A DNA stretch of 64,000 bases from Bacteroidetes bacterium UBA7674 (GCA_002483105.1 DLHG01000015.1:380197-444196); one strand, 5' to 3'; positions 42,901 to 51,420 are shown, counted from the stretch's first letter. Notes: generated by a model from the sequence alone, not told the origin. Made by a program: numbers and translations.

Positions 42901-43754
42901 ACTACCTGCTGTTGCTGCTGTTGCCTGGCCACAAACTGTTTTTGCGCGGCGCTATCAGCTACTGCTACTTTCTTCAGGCTGGTATCCAGCACACGAAGGA
43001 AAGGTTTCCCGTTGTCGTAAGTAAAAGTGAATTTGTTTGTCAGGTCATCATTAAGAGAGTAACCGTATTGCTTCAGTAGTTTATTCTTTTGCTCATCCCA
43101 GTCGCGCATGGACTGGAAATACGTGGTACCGAAAGCATTCAGCACTTGTATAAATACGGTGGCCTTGTGCACACACAATGGATGCGTCTTAGCATCGCAG
43201 GCGCAGGAGGTATCGAAGTAGCGTTCGTCGTTCTGCTTGATGAGAACCTTGAAGGTCTGCTCATCATCAGGTACTTCTGCTTCTATTACATCATTCTTAT
43301 TGGTGAGGATGATCGCCTTGGTATTAGACGCCCACATTTCGGCTTGGGCAATAGTTTCAGGGTCGGCAAATATGCCCAGCGTTTGCTTGTTCACATTACG
43401 CATCCGCACAACGGTGTGCTTCTGATCGTAAGTGATATCGGTATTCTCGAAGAAACCACTCTGGACGATATCGTTCAACTGGAACAATGCGGCCACCTCG
43501 TGACGACATATATCCCCCAGGTTGTACGGACACTGGCAACGAATAGAAAGATTTTTCGGGTCCAGGTATTTGGTAACGATAACAGTATAGTAGTTCTGGT
43601 ACACATCATTGCGTACACGGAAACGCACCTGTTCTATCAGGTGATCTACGTCCAGTAGTTGCACACCGGTGCTGTGGAAGATCTTCTTCCCGCGGCGTAT
43701 AACCTCTTCTGTACCAAAGTTATATACGTGTTTTAATAAGGGTGGTAATGACAT
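39996..43754 (-). CDS. SWIM zinc finger SNF2-family helicase
   Basis: The 1252-residue protein has an N-terminal SWIM finger C73-x-C75-x7-C83-x-H85 (CQCPYNLGDICRH) and a second CxCx7CxH near residue 185 (CACDAKTHPLCVH). A long central part follows. The SNF2 motor is in the last 480 residues: Walker A GILADDMGLGKTVQALAFF (about residue 815), DEAH-box variant VVLDESQSIKN, LSGTPIQNNTFDLYAQMNF, and LISLKAGGVGLNLTAADYVYIVDPWWNPAVEQQAIDRTHRIGQ split over motifs V and VI. Such HepA/RapA-like ATPases act on DNA-protein or RNA polymerase complexes; the bacterial SWIM type is poorly characterised. Confidence 0.9.
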   Translation of the reverse strand: MSLPPLLKHVYNFGTEEVIRRGKKIFHSTGVQLLDVDHLIEQVRFRVRNDVYQNYYTVIVTKYLDPKNLSIRCQCPYNLGDICRHEVAALFQLNDIVQSGFFENTDITYDQKHTVVRMRNVNKQTLGIFADPETIAQAEMWASNTKAIILTNKNDVIEAEVPDDEQTFKVLIKQNDERYFDTSCACDAKTHPLCVHKATVFIQVLNAFGTTYFQSMRDWDEQKNKLLKQYGYSLNDDLTNKFTFTYDNGKPFLRVLDTSLKKVAVADSAAQKQFVARQQQQQQVVEEVKPEDRSLGIVIDTNVPWYPFVNFTLIDGLTDEDGSKYLGAIHKLELSQYINPLVYKEAERDLIPVIRKFAPDEILKFLKKNLPFGDFLDDYKEVLKEEPGEDVKEQVWEYLLPKYKKILERFRNHQLSFLHSDTKPLSSATIQSVAFAERPVHPQIRVEKAKKEYVLSLEWLLGTSIVPFNEVQQLNPALLVHDFTLYSAATIAEVRLIEQFLPTGEMRISNEEWPTFLAQKVMEWNNAVHIELADEIVEHVLTTKPKYRLYLQEREQMFIMQPSFVYNDIEIKWGFSGSVLQPHNGVVRIVERDDSAELQFTHMLRNMHSDMQQNARDHFFYLPGSSVLANNWFFRFTEIMKEWDVELFGFDKLKNLRINTNKPETRVQVSSGIDWFDASVEIVFGDQAVTITDVKRALAEKANFVKLGDGSIGLLPEDWINKYSLLLKMGEARNGKLRIKKYHFSVLDELLADIDEEALQQELEEKKVRLSEIISSDFSAIEPPKDLKAELRPYQLAGFQWLVFLKEAGWGGILADDMGLGKTVQALAFFMHSKELNENAKFLVVCPTTLMYNWENEIKKFAPTLKHFIHHGPKRNASIRAFEAYDIVITTYGTMRSDIKMFKDIEFDHVVLDESQSIKNPQSQVAKASLLLNAKNRVALSGTPIQNNTFDLYAQMNFLNPGLLGTREFFMNEFATPIDKFHEDEVKQQLKKLTYPFLLRRTKEQVAKDLPEKTETILFCEMGAEQRKIYEAYRNSYKSQILGMIEERGIERSQMHILQGLTKLRQICDSPAILNEEDKFPNHSVKQDELMREIIENVGNHKALIFSQFLGMLALIRQQLEEQNIPYAYFDGSTTSTQREVAIQKFQNDDDCRVFLISLKAGGVGLNLTAADYVYIVDPWWNPAVEQQAIDRTHRIGQTKNIFAYRLICKETIEEKMLQLQERKRALASELVSDDSAFLKRLTKEDVAFLFS

Positions 43755-43786
43755 TTATACGGTTACTGCTTAGAAAAAAGCAACTC

Positions 43787-43794
43787 CAAAGGTA
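43787..43794 (-). promoter_or_regulatory. Candidate -7 element for the SNF2 gene
   Basis: The reverse strand reads TACCTTTG, an exact TAnnTTTG match 32 bases ahead of the ATG at 43754. It lies directly against the terminator of the phosphate transporter genes. Confidence 0.45.
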
Positions 43795-43795
43795 G

Positions 43796-43825
43796 CAAAA
43801 ACCCCGCTCATTTGAACGGGGTTTT
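43796..43825 (-). terminator. Terminator after the PiT transporter gene
   Basis: AAAACCCCG (43798-43806) pairs with CGGGGTTTT (43817-43825). On the reverse strand it follows the pit stop at 43852 by 26 bases and ends in a T-run (TTTTTG). Confidence 0.75.
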
Positions 43826-43851
43826 GGATTAAAAATATGTTAATCGGTATA

Positions 43852-45048
43852 TTATAAGAATAACCTGAATATGCCATATATGAGAGCTGCCAGCAATCCG
43901 CTTACAGGAATGGTTAATATCCATGCCCAAAGCAGGTTTACCGTTACACCCCAGCGCACAGCTGAAAGGCGTTTTGTAGCGCCCACACCTATGATGGAAC
44001 CTGTGATGGTATGGGTGGTACTTACCGGGATTTTTAATGACTCGGTAAGGAAGAGCGTGATGGCACCTGCGGTTTCCGCGGCCACACCTTCGAAAGGCGT
44101 CACTTTTGTGATACGTGTACCCATTGTTTTAATGATCTTCCAGCCACCGCTCATAGTACCTGCAGATATCGCTGCATAACAAGCCAGTGGCACCCACATA
44201 GGCATCTGGTCGAAGGTCTCGATATTTCCTCCTGCTATCAAAGCGGCAGTGATGATACCCATTACTTTTTGTGCATCGTTACCACCATGACCAATACTGA
44301 ATGCCGCGGAAGATACCAGTTGCAGCCTTTTGAACCATGCTGTTGCCTTGGCATGAGTAAGGGTACTGAGGAATAGCGTGAATACAGCCATGATAATGAC
44401 TACAAGCGAAAGCAGTATCCACTTAAAATTCTTACTCTCCAGTATCACGTTCAACGCATAAGACTCATGATGATTCTTCAGCTTCTCCGGATCGAAGATC
44501 ATATTCGTGTACAATGCGTAGAACGTAATGAATATAATGGATAATGACAATAATTTGGGGAACAGGCTTTTCCGGAATGCGTTAATGAACCAAAGTGAAA
44601 TAAGGAAGGCGACAAACATACCCACCAATGGTGCCAGGAATATAAAGCTCACCGTTTTCAATACCGGCTCAGGATTGATAGAGGCAAAACCTGCGTGAGC
44701 AATAGCTGCGCCGGCAAAACCACCGATCAAAGTATGTGAGGAACTGGAAGGGATACCAAACCACCAGGTGAGTAGGTTCCAACCAATAGCGGCAACGAGA
44801 CCGGAAGTGATAACAGGGAGCGTGATAAAATCTTCTTTTACTGTTTTGGCGATGGTGTTCGCTACACCATGGTCTTTAAAGATAAAAAAGGCCACAAAGT
44901 TGAATACGGCTGCCCAAACAACTGCCTGGAAAGGCGTCAGCACCTTTGTGGATACTACCGTGGCGATTGAATTGGCTGCATCATGGAAACCATTGATGTA
45001 GTCAAATATCAAAGCCAGTGCTATAATGACTATTAATAATGCTGTCAT
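43852..45048 (-). CDS. Inorganic phosphate transporter, PiT family
   Basis: The 398-residue protein has about ten membrane helices and both PiT signature repeats: FDYINGFHDAANSIATVVSTKVLTP near the N-terminus and SAAFSIGHGGNDAQKVMGIITAAL in the middle. A third block PVSTTHTITGSIIGVGATKRLSAVRWG is also typical. PiT carriers import phosphate (as metal-phosphate) with protons or sodium. The DUF47 gene lies 17 bases upstream, the standard PiT accessory, and an outer-membrane porin of the phosphate-selective type lies before that. Confidence 0.94.
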   Translation of the reverse strand: MTALLIVIIALALIFDYINGFHDAANSIATVVSTKVLTPFQAVVWAAVFNFVAFFIFKDHGVANTIAKTVKEDFITLPVITSGLVAAIGWNLLTWWFGIPSSSSHTLIGGFAGAAIAHAGFASINPEPVLKTVSFIFLAPLVGMFVAFLISLWFINAFRKSLFPKLLSLSIIFITFYALYTNMIFDPEKLKNHHESYALNVILESKNFKWILLSLVVIIMAVFTLFLSTLTHAKATAWFKRLQLVSSAAFSIGHGGNDAQKVMGIITAALIAGGNIETFDQMPMWVPLACYAAISAGTMSGGWKIIKTMGTRITKVTPFEGVAAETAGAITLFLTESLKIPVSTTHTITGSIIGVGATKRLSAVRWGVTVNLLWAWILTIPVSGLLAALIYGIFRLFL

Positions 45049-45065
45049 AAAAGTGCCGTATGTTA

Positions 45066-45716
45066 CTACGCGTATTTAACAATGATCGATTCAATTACAT
45101 TCGCAGCATCTTCACATTTATCCGTTACTATTTCCAATTCCTGGTAAAGGTCTTTTTTCTTTATCAAGTCTATAGGATTGATATTGGGTGTAGAGAAGAG
45201 TTTGGTCATTGCATCATCAAACAGATCATCAGCCTCGTTCTCCAGGCTATTGATAAGTACGCAGGCCTCTATGATGGCACGGAGATTCTTCATATTCCTC
45301 AGCTCCTTGATACCTGTATGCAGGGCATGGATGCTGCGGTTGATGATGTCAGCGAAACCCTGCACGGTATCATCCACATCATGTATGTAATAATTGGTCA
45401 GGCGCTTTGCAGAACCCCAGATGAAATCTGCGATATCATCCAGCGATGTAGTCAGCGCATGTATATCCTCACGATCGAAGGGAGTAATGAAATTGCTACC
45501 CAACTCTATGAATATACGATGGGTGGTCTCATCATTTTTGTGCTCCAGATCCTCCAGAGATTTGAGCATGGCAGTCCTCTTTTCAGGATCCGATTCGCTC
45601 AGCGCCTTAGAAAAAGTATCTCCCATTTCTACCAGCGTAGAAGTAACCTCCTCGAATAAACTGTAGAAGATCCTGTCTTTAGGCATGAACAGCTTTACAA
45701 ATGAACCTAGTCCCAT
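45066..45716 (-). CDS. DUF47 (PhoU-like) accessory protein of PiT
   Basis: The 216-residue all-helical protein has the DUF47 pattern: FYSLFEEVTSTLVEMGDTFSKAL, LKSLEDLEHKNDETTHRIFIELGSNFITPFDREDIHALTTSLDDIADFIWGSAKRL (blocks LE.ExDxxxH and TPfDREDI..L...lDdI.D). Repeated E/D-x-x-E/D motifs bind metal in relatives of PhoU. These proteins work with PiT and modulate its activity. It is placed 17 bases before pit, with a TAnnTTTG element upstream. Confidence 0.92.
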   Translation of the reverse strand: MGLGSFVKLFMPKDRIFYSLFEEVTSTLVEMGDTFSKALSESDPEKRTAMLKSLEDLEHKNDETTHRIFIELGSNFITPFDREDIHALTTSLDDIADFIWGSAKRLTNYYIHDVDDTVQGFADIINRSIHALHTGIKELRNMKNLRAIIEACVLINSLENEADDLFDDAMTKLFSTPNINPIDLIKKKDLYQELEIVTDKCEDAANVIESIIVKYA

Positions 45717-45747
45717 GTTTTTTGATTATTTAAAGATCAATCGGTGG

Positions 45748-45755
45748 CAAAAGTA
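45748..45755 (-). promoter_or_regulatory. Candidate -7 element for the DUF47-PiT unit
   Basis: The reverse strand reads TACTTTTGCC, matching TAnnTTTG exactly, about 31 bases ahead of the DUF47 ATG. The same ten bases occur upstream of the porin gene (47122-47131). Confidence 0.45.
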
Positions 45756-45884
45756 TCTTAGTTAAGCAGGGGCTGAAAGCCTTCCCTGAAACTTAATGAT
45801 TTGATAACCCTGTTTCCGCCGACAAAAATATATTTTATTCTTAATGAGTGAAATTATAATGATCGTAATATTATCAACATTGTA

Positions 45885-47105
45885 TTAAAAATTCAGCTGG
45901 GCCTGTAATCTCAGTAGATTTCCCTGCTGGGTGTTGTTTTGCTTCGCAAAGTCTTCAAATCTCCTTTTCGAAATAGTATACATCGCTACGAATTCGAAAT
46001 TCTTTACCGGTTGCCACTCCAGGCCAATCTCATATTCATTTACGGTATAGCTGCGGGCGTCCAGTTCGTATTTTTTACCCCCGTTATAGTATTGCGCCCT
46101 GGCAAAAGGATATAAAAATTGATTTTTAAATTTCAACATGTAATTGACCAGGACGTACCCCCCTGTAATATCACGTGTTTCAATGGAGTCGGTCACTTTA
46201 TTAAATTCCGGCCCTTTTCCTACATTATACTCTGCCTGGATACCAAAAGGCTGTGGATATAGTACGAAAGTAGCCGCGACGCGACGATCCATGTAGGTGT
46301 TTGTAGAATTGATCTTCACTCCTTTTGAAATAAGGTCTGATGCCAGGGTGAACCAACCTGAGTATGCCTGGACACCCGGTTCTATGATCTGCCTTTTACC
46401 TACTCTAATTGGAAGGGACGCCCGTGCAACAAGGTGTGGCGTGTTATTCAGTTCGGGTTTGTTGGCAGTTTGCCCGTTGTATGCGCCAAAAGCCAATACA
46501 CCATAATCACCCGAGCCTTTTAAGCCATCAGCTACCAGTGAAGAAAACAACTGGCGGGTCTTTTGCGGTGCCCAGTAGAGAAACACACCCAGGTCACGCT
46601 CATTAGCGGCAGCACTATTCAGAGCATCATTACGGTCAAGCGGCAAGCGGTTCTGGCTCGACTGCATGTTCTCAAATCCATAGGGTATCTTGCTTTGACC
46701 AATACGGGCACGGAACTCATTTTTCTTATCCAGCCCCACATCAAAGTAGGCATCTCTTATTTGTGCAAAATGCAGACCTGTAGAGGAAGCGGAGCTGGCA
46801 AAGTCCGGCTGGAAATAGAAATATACCCTTTCACTCACTTGTCCAAAGAATATAAGACGGGCACGGCGAATGAAAAAGCCACCATCTTCGCCTATCGACT
46901 TGTCGCACTGCTCACATTTGAGCTTTTCATTGGTTTCCAGCAGCCTGTTGTAGCGTACCTGAACATAACCCCTGAGGGATATATTGTCGTACCACTTAGC
47001 CCGCTTATCCGGCTTGTTGCTTAAGATGGTCTCTACCTTGGCAGTATCTGTCTGTGCAGTTGCAGACGTGGCTGCAAGCAGAATAATAAATAATAATTTG
47101 TTCAC
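45885..47105 (-). CDS. Outer-membrane porin O/P family (phosphate-selective type)
   Basis: The 406-residue product has a signal peptide (NKLLFIILLAATSATAQ) and a beta-barrel opening with ISLRGYVQVRYNRL and GGFFIRRARLIFFGQVSERVYFYFQPDF, the OprO/OprP start. It ends LLRLQAQLNF, with the terminal aromatic residue of outer-membrane barrels. It would pass anions such as phosphate. An odd feature is a CxxC pair (KCEQCDKS) near residue 65 in the first loop. The start codon is GTG at 47105, inside a small inverted repeat CACAATT-TCTT-AATTGTG. It lies upstream of the DUF47-PiT pair, consistent with a phosphate uptake module. Confidence 0.87.
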   Translation of the reverse strand: MNKLLFIILLAATSATAQTDTAKVETILSNKPDKRAKWYDNISLRGYVQVRYNRLLETNEKLKCEQCDKSIGEDGGFFIRRARLIFFGQVSERVYFYFQPDFASSASSTGLHFAQIRDAYFDVGLDKKNEFRARIGQSKIPYGFENMQSSQNRLPLDRNDALNSAAANERDLGVFLYWAPQKTRQLFSSLVADGLKGSGDYGVLAFGAYNGQTANKPELNNTPHLVARASLPIRVGKRQIIEPGVQAYSGWFTLASDLISKGVKINSTNTYMDRRVAATFVLYPQPFGIQAEYNVGKGPEFNKVTDSIETRDITGGYVLVNYMLKFKNQFLYPFARAQYYNGGKKYELDARSYTVNEYEIGLEWQPVKNFEFVAMYTISKRRFEDFAKQNNTQQGNLLRLQAQLNF

Positions 47106-47123
47106 AATTTCTTAATTGTGAGG

Positions 47124-47131
47124 CAAAAGTA
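47124..47131 (-). promoter_or_regulatory. Candidate -7 element for the porin gene
   Basis: The reverse strand reads TACTTTTG, exact to TAnnTTTG, 18 bases ahead of the GTG. A second identical element lies at 47306-47313, 200 bases upstream. The remaining bases of the 227-base gap show nothing else clear. Confidence 0.42.
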
Positions 47132-47332
47132 GTTTTGTATTACTGATGTAATGTAAATCCAATGTTACCGAATTATTAACTTTAAAAATGACAGATAAGA
47201 AGTCAATACTGTAAAGGATTTCGGGGAATTGGTTCGGGTAAAACTTAACATTGGAGGCAAAAACTGAATGCAAAAGACGGATAAACCATCTACTTTAAGG
47301 TCTGGCAAAAGTAAATTGTTCCTGGCCGGTTC

Positions 47333-48388
47333 TTAATTGAATTTCACACGTGGGTCTAAGAAGCCGTAGAGCATATCCGTTACCAGATTGACGATAATGA
47401 AGATGAAGGCGGTGAGGAGAACGGAACCCATTACCAATGGGAAGTCGAATTTGTCGAGGGCGTCAACGGTGATCTTACCTACACCCTTATAACCGAAGAT
47501 ATATTCTACAAAGAAAGACCCTGCCAATAACTCGGCCAGCCACCCGGAGATAGCGGTAACGACGGGATTGAGCGCATTAGGCAGTGCATGGCGGAAAACG
47601 ACTTTGCGGGTACTAAGCCCCTTGGCATATGCCGTGCGGATGTAGTCCTGGGAAAGGACATCGAGCACGGAACTGCGGGTAAGTTGTGTAATAATAGCCA
47701 ATGGACGGATACCTAAAGCTACAGCAGGGAGTATCAAATTCCGGATGGCGAGATGGCGGCCTGTAAAGGGGTCATATTCCCAGAGAGAACCTGTCATGTT
47801 CAGCCCGGTAACACTATGCAGGAGGTAACCGAAAATATAGGCAATCACTAAACCGGCAAAAAACGAGGGCATGGAGATACCCGCCACACTGGCTGCAATA
47901 GCCGAGGTATCCATCCAGGTATCTTTCTTCAATGCTGCGAGGATACCCAGCAGTATGCCGAAAAAGGTAGCAATAGCCATTGCGGAAAGCGCCAGTATTA
48001 TTGTTCCCGGCAGTGCCTCGCCTAACACGTCACTTACATCACGCTTGGTGTAGTAAGAGCGGCCCATGTATGGCAACTTCAAAGCAGCAGTTTTATCGCC
48101 AACAGGAATCAAAGAGACATAACCATATTTAGCCTTCGCTGCACTATCACGTTCATGAAAGCCTATAGGAGAAAGATCATTAATAAAAAGGAAATAACGC
48201 GTTAGCAATGGCTTATCGAGGTTCATTTCCTTGCGCGCATTCTCAATGGTGGATTTATCACTACGCTGCCCCATAGTAAGGCGCGCGGGATCGCCCGGCA
48301 ATACATTGAACAGGAAAAAGACCACCGTAACCACCCCCACCAATACCAGCAGGCTGTAACGCAGGCGCCGTGCCAGTAAACGAAGCAC
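47333..48388 (-). CDS. DppB/OppB-type ABC transporter permease
   Basis: The 351-residue protein begins LLARRLRYSLLVLVGVVTVVFFLFNVLPGDPARLTMGQ, the typical first helix of dipeptide permeases ('P.DP'). It ends with the permease loop QDYIRTAYAKGLSTRKVVFRHALPNALNPVVTAISGWLAELLAGSFFVEYIFGYKG (EAA block) and DMLYGFLDPRVKFN. It imports peptides or nickel-type substrates together with a DppC partner and ATPases, none of which is next to it. The start codon is GTG, overlapping the BT_3928-like stop (TAGTG), so the two are translationally linked. Confidence 0.9.
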   Translation of the reverse strand: MLRLLARRLRYSLLVLVGVVTVVFFLFNVLPGDPARLTMGQRSDKSTIENARKEMNLDKPLLTRYFLFINDLSPIGFHERDSAAKAKYGYVSLIPVGDKTAALKLPYMGRSYYTKRDVSDVLGEALPGTIILALSAMAIATFFGILLGILAALKKDTWMDTSAIAASVAGISMPSFFAGLVIAYIFGYLLHSVTGLNMTGSLWEYDPFTGRHLAIRNLILPAVALGIRPLAIITQLTRSSVLDVLSQDYIRTAYAKGLSTRKVVFRHALPNALNPVVTAISGWLAELLAGSFFVEYIFGYKGVGKITVDALDKFDFPLVMGSVLLTAFIFIIVNLVTDMLYGFLDPRVKFN

Positions 48389-49518
48389 TATTGATTTTGC
48401 GTTTGATTCACTACTCCTACCGCATCCTTAGGATAATCTGCATAGCTCCACTTGTTCACGATATTCCCCTGGTCTAATAACATCAGGCCGGGGTTGCTAC
48501 GTAAAGCGGTTTTGTTGACAACGCCATCTATCACGTAAAACGGAACATTCTGCAAACCATGTTTTTTCCTGAATGCCTCTGCGTCTTCCTTTATTGAAGA
48601 GCATACTACATAGAACGGGATATTCTGCTTTTGCGCATTGGCAATAAGAGATTTGATCACGTCCATATTAGCCGTGTTGGCCGTTTTTGCATCCTTTATG
48701 AACCATAGGTATGTAGGGCCGGGTGTTGTGAGTATTTCCTTCGTACGATCTTCACCGGTTTCATCGCTGATGATAAAGTCTTTGATTTCTGCCTCACAAT
48801 TTCCTTTGCGTACAAGTTTGTCAATACGATCAACATACACCCAAGTAGTATCCTGCCAAGGAATATTATCTGCCGCAAATTCCTTTTTCACACCATCCTT
48901 CTGATAGATGAATACATTAGAGAAGCTATCAGGTATACAACCGGCTGGTGGCAGCGTTTTCTCCAGGATGTTGACATGCTTCTTATAAGGAAGGCAGTCG
49001 TGGAATGGCAGGTGTTTCAACGCGTACCATTGTATGCCAAAGGCTAAGATAGTGACGATGAGCATCGCGATGTGTCCTGCTCTGCCCTTCAATACAGGTG
49101 TTATGCGTTTATGGAACACAAACAGTATGATAGACATTACAGAGAGTACCACATCTTTCCAGAACGTCTCTTCATTGGATATCTTGATGCAGTCACCGAA
49201 GCAACCGCACTCTTTGATCTTGCCTGAATACAAGGCATAGGCTGTAAGGAAGGTGAACCAGAAGTTGAGCAACAACAACAGGAAAGTAAATATCCTGGAT
49301 GCATAACCCAGTAACAATGCTACACCCGAGATGATCTCGAATGCGATCATTAATACAGAGAACGTAAATGCATAATGGTTCAGGAAGGTCATGTGCAGCA
49401 CCTCGAAGAACTCCTCCATCTTGTAGGTAAGGCCCAGCGGGTCATTAGCCTTTACAAGTCCGGAGAAGATGAACAGTACACCAACTATTATCCTGAGTAA
49501 CCAAAGCAAGTATTTCAT
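48388..49518 (-). CDS. BT_3928-like membrane protein: DoxX/MauE-like helices plus thioredoxin-like domain
   Basis: The 376-residue protein starts with four to five helices: LLWLLRIIVGVLFIFSGLVKANDPLGL, YAFTFSVLMIAFEIISGVALLLGY, IFTFLLLLLNFWFTFLTAYALY and one more near residue 125. The pair KECGCFGDCIKIS after helix 3 is the MauE/DoxX-type cysteine motif. The C-terminal 200 residues resemble a thioredoxin-like fold (GPTYLWFIKDAKTANTANMDVIKSLIANAQKQNIPFYVVCS). The family is common in Bacteroidota but its function is unknown; a role in disulfide or redox chemistry of the envelope is a guess. It overlaps a peptide permease gene. Confidence 0.82.
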   Translation of the reverse strand: MKYLLWLLRIIVGVLFIFSGLVKANDPLGLTYKMEEFFEVLHMTFLNHYAFTFSVLMIAFEIISGVALLLGYASRIFTFLLLLLNFWFTFLTAYALYSGKIKECGCFGDCIKISNEETFWKDVVLSVMSIILFVFHKRITPVLKGRAGHIAMLIVTILAFGIQWYALKHLPFHDCLPYKKHVNILEKTLPPAGCIPDSFSNVFIYQKDGVKKEFAADNIPWQDTTWVYVDRIDKLVRKGNCEAEIKDFIISDETGEDRTKEILTTPGPTYLWFIKDAKTANTANMDVIKSLIANAQKQNIPFYVVCSSIKEDAEAFRKKHGLQNVPFYVIDGVVNKTALRSNPGLMLLDQGNIVNKWSYADYPKDAVGVVNQTQNQ

Positions 49519-49611
49519 GATCTGTATTTAGATGATAAGTTTAATAAAAATAAGCCTTAAACGGAAACCGGACAGACTTATTATTCCACTACAATGGTTT
49601 GAAAAATTTTG

Positions 49612-50187
49612 TTAATCCTTCTCTCCGCTCTTTATCAGCGCGAAGATGCCGTAATTGATGATATCGCAGAAGTTGGCGTCAATCCCCTCTGAAACGATGG
49701 TCTGCCCGTCGTTGGCCAGTATTTGCTTGATGCGAAGCAGCTTCACCAGTATCAGGTCTACAAAAGACTGTTGCGACATATCTCTCCAGGCTTCACCATA
49801 GTCGTGGTTCTTCTGGAGCATGAGATCTTCCACTTCTTTAGCCTTCAGCTCGTACCAGTTCTTAGCCTCCTGTGCGGTCAGCTCGGTATTGGTGTTATCG
49901 TTCAGGGCCGATTGTATGAGGGCAATAATGCCGTAGTTAACTATAGCCACGAACTCGCTTTCTATGGTATCACCAATTTTTTGGGTGCCCAGCTCCTGTA
50001 TCTGGCGTATTCGCCAAGCTTTAATGTAAATTTGGTCAACAATGGATATGTTGCGCAGCACACGCCATGAAGTGCCATAGTCCTGTGCCTTTTTTACGTA
50101 CAGGTCTTTACAGCGGGCTACTACGGCTCTGTATTGCTCAATGGTATTGTTCACGGTTGGGGTATTGCTGCTTAAACTATCCTGCAT
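49612..50187 (-). CDS. DUF1599 protein, two-repeat
   Basis: The 191-residue product holds two copies of the DUF1599 unit: CKDLYVKKAQDYGTSWRVLRNISIVDQIYIKAWRIRQIQELG and EDLMLQKNHDYGEAWRDMSQQSFVDLILVKLLRIKQIL. Each has the 'K..DYG.aWR' and 'D.i..K..RI.qi' blocks. All-helical and cytoplasmic; resemblance to MazG-like nucleotide-binding proteins has been suggested for such families, but no function is shown. It diverges from folP with only 15 bases between the start codons, a placement typical in this phylum. Confidence 0.85.
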   Translation of the reverse strand: MQDSLSSNTPTVNNTIEQYRAVVARCKDLYVKKAQDYGTSWRVLRNISIVDQIYIKAWRIRQIQELGTQKIGDTIESEFVAIVNYGIIALIQSALNDNTNTELTAQEAKNWYELKAKEVEDLMLQKNHDYGEAWRDMSQQSFVDLILVKLLRIKQILANDGQTIVSEGIDANFCDIINYGIFALIKSGEKD

Positions 50188-50202
50188 TTTCTTTGTTACG
50201 CG

Positions 50203-51057
50203 ATGAAAGCCAAAAATACACTTTTACCCATACATAGTACGCTGCAAAGCGGTGGAAGGTTGCTGGACATATCCCAACCCATTATAATGGGTATCCTCAA
50301 TGCTACACCCGATAGCTTTTACAACAAAGGCCGCGATAGCAGTACCACTGACCTGCTGCACCTGGCAGGAAAGATGCTGGACGAGGGTGCCAAAATATTG
50401 GATATAGGCGGGGCTTCTACTAAACCCGGCGCACCGATCAGCGATGTTGTGGAAGAACTGGAGCGGGTGATACCTGTGGTATCGGCGATCATGAAGGAGT
50501 TTCCGGAGGCATGGGTGTCAGTGGACACATACCATGCCGAGGTAGCGAAGCAAGCGGTGGCGGCAGGGACTTCTATTATTAACGATGTAAGCAGCGGCAG
50601 GATCGACGGTGAAATGATATATGCCGTAGCCGAATTGAAAGTGCCCTATATAGCCATGCACATGCAAGGCACACCGGAGACCATGCAAGACGATCCGCAA
50701 TATGGCGACGTGGTAAGCGAGGTACGGGAATACCTGAGGCATATTTGTGACAGTTGCGGCATGGCCGGTATCAACGACATTATTATAGACCCGGGATTCG
50801 GGTTTGGGAAGACAACGGAGCATAATTACGCGCTGCTGAATAACCTGCATACGTTCAGGATGCTGGGCAGGCCGATACTTGCGGGTATATCCCGAAAATC
50901 GATGATCTGCAAGCCGCTGCGCGTAAGTCCGGAACATGCCCTCAACGGAACAACGGCGATGCATGTAGTAGCATTGCAACAAGGAGCCAATATATTACGG
51001 GTACATGATGTGAAGGAAGCAATGGAAGTAATAAAACTATTTAAACACCTGGACTAA
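50203..51057 (+). CDS. folP: Dihydropteroate synthase
   Basis: The 284-residue TIM-barrel enzyme has the two DHPS signatures, IIMGILNATPDSFYNKGRDS and AKILDIGGASTKPGAPISDVVEE. IINDVSSGRIDGEM, IAMHMQGTPETMQ, IIDPGFGFGKTTEHNYALL and ILAGISRKSMICKPL follow. It condenses p-aminobenzoate with the pterin pyrophosphate in folate synthesis and is the sulfonamide target. Length and motifs are complete. The ABM-like gene follows 16 bases later. Confidence 0.97.
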   Translation: MKAKNTLLPIHSTLQSGGRLLDISQPIIMGILNATPDSFYNKGRDSSTTDLLHLAGKMLDEGAKILDIGGASTKPGAPISDVVEELERVIPVVSAIMKEFPEAWVSVDTYHAEVAKQAVAAGTSIINDVSSGRIDGEMIYAVAELKVPYIAMHMQGTPETMQDDPQYGDVVSEVREYLRHICDSCGMAGINDIIIDPGFGFGKTTEHNYALLNNLHTFRMLGRPILAGISRKSMICKPLRVSPEHALNGTTAMHVVALQQGANILRVHDVKEAMEVIKLFKHLD

Positions 51058-51073
51058 TCATCTCTTTTGAATT

Positions 51074-51394
51074 ATGATAGCACTAACACCACGCCCCCCT
51101 TATTACGCAGTGATATTTACATCTCTCCGCACAGAGGGGGATAATGGCTATGGGAACATGGCCGATGCAATGGTCTCGCTGGCAGAAGAACAACCGGGCT
51201 ACCTGGGCATAGAAAGCGCTCGTGACGGACTCGGCATTACGGTCTCTTACTGGGCTACGCTGGAAGATATTAAAAACTGGAAGGCGAATGCGCAACACCA
51301 GTTGGCACAGAAGCTAGGTAAAGAGATGTGGTATACTGAATTTAAGACGAGAATATGTAAGGTGGAAAGGGATTATTCTCTGAACCGGGATTAG
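51074..51394 (+). CDS. ABM-domain (antibiotic biosynthesis monooxygenase-like) protein
   Basis: The 106-residue product has the ABM ferredoxin-like pattern: YYAVIFTSLRTEGDNGYGNMADAMVSLAEEQPGYLGIESARD and ITVSYWATLEDIKNWKANAQHQLAQKLGKEMWY, where 'pGylg.e' and 'SYW.s...i..Wk....H' are conserved. The fold is shared by small monooxygenases and heme-degrading enzymes; substrate is unknown. It is probably co-transcribed with folP. Confidence 0.84.
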   Translation: MIALTPRPPYYAVIFTSLRTEGDNGYGNMADAMVSLAEEQPGYLGIESARDGLGITVSYWATLEDIKNWKANAQHQLAQKLGKEMWYTEFKTRICKVERDYSLNRD

Positions 51395-51420
51395 GGAGGA
51401 TTAAGGGATTGGCCGGGCTA

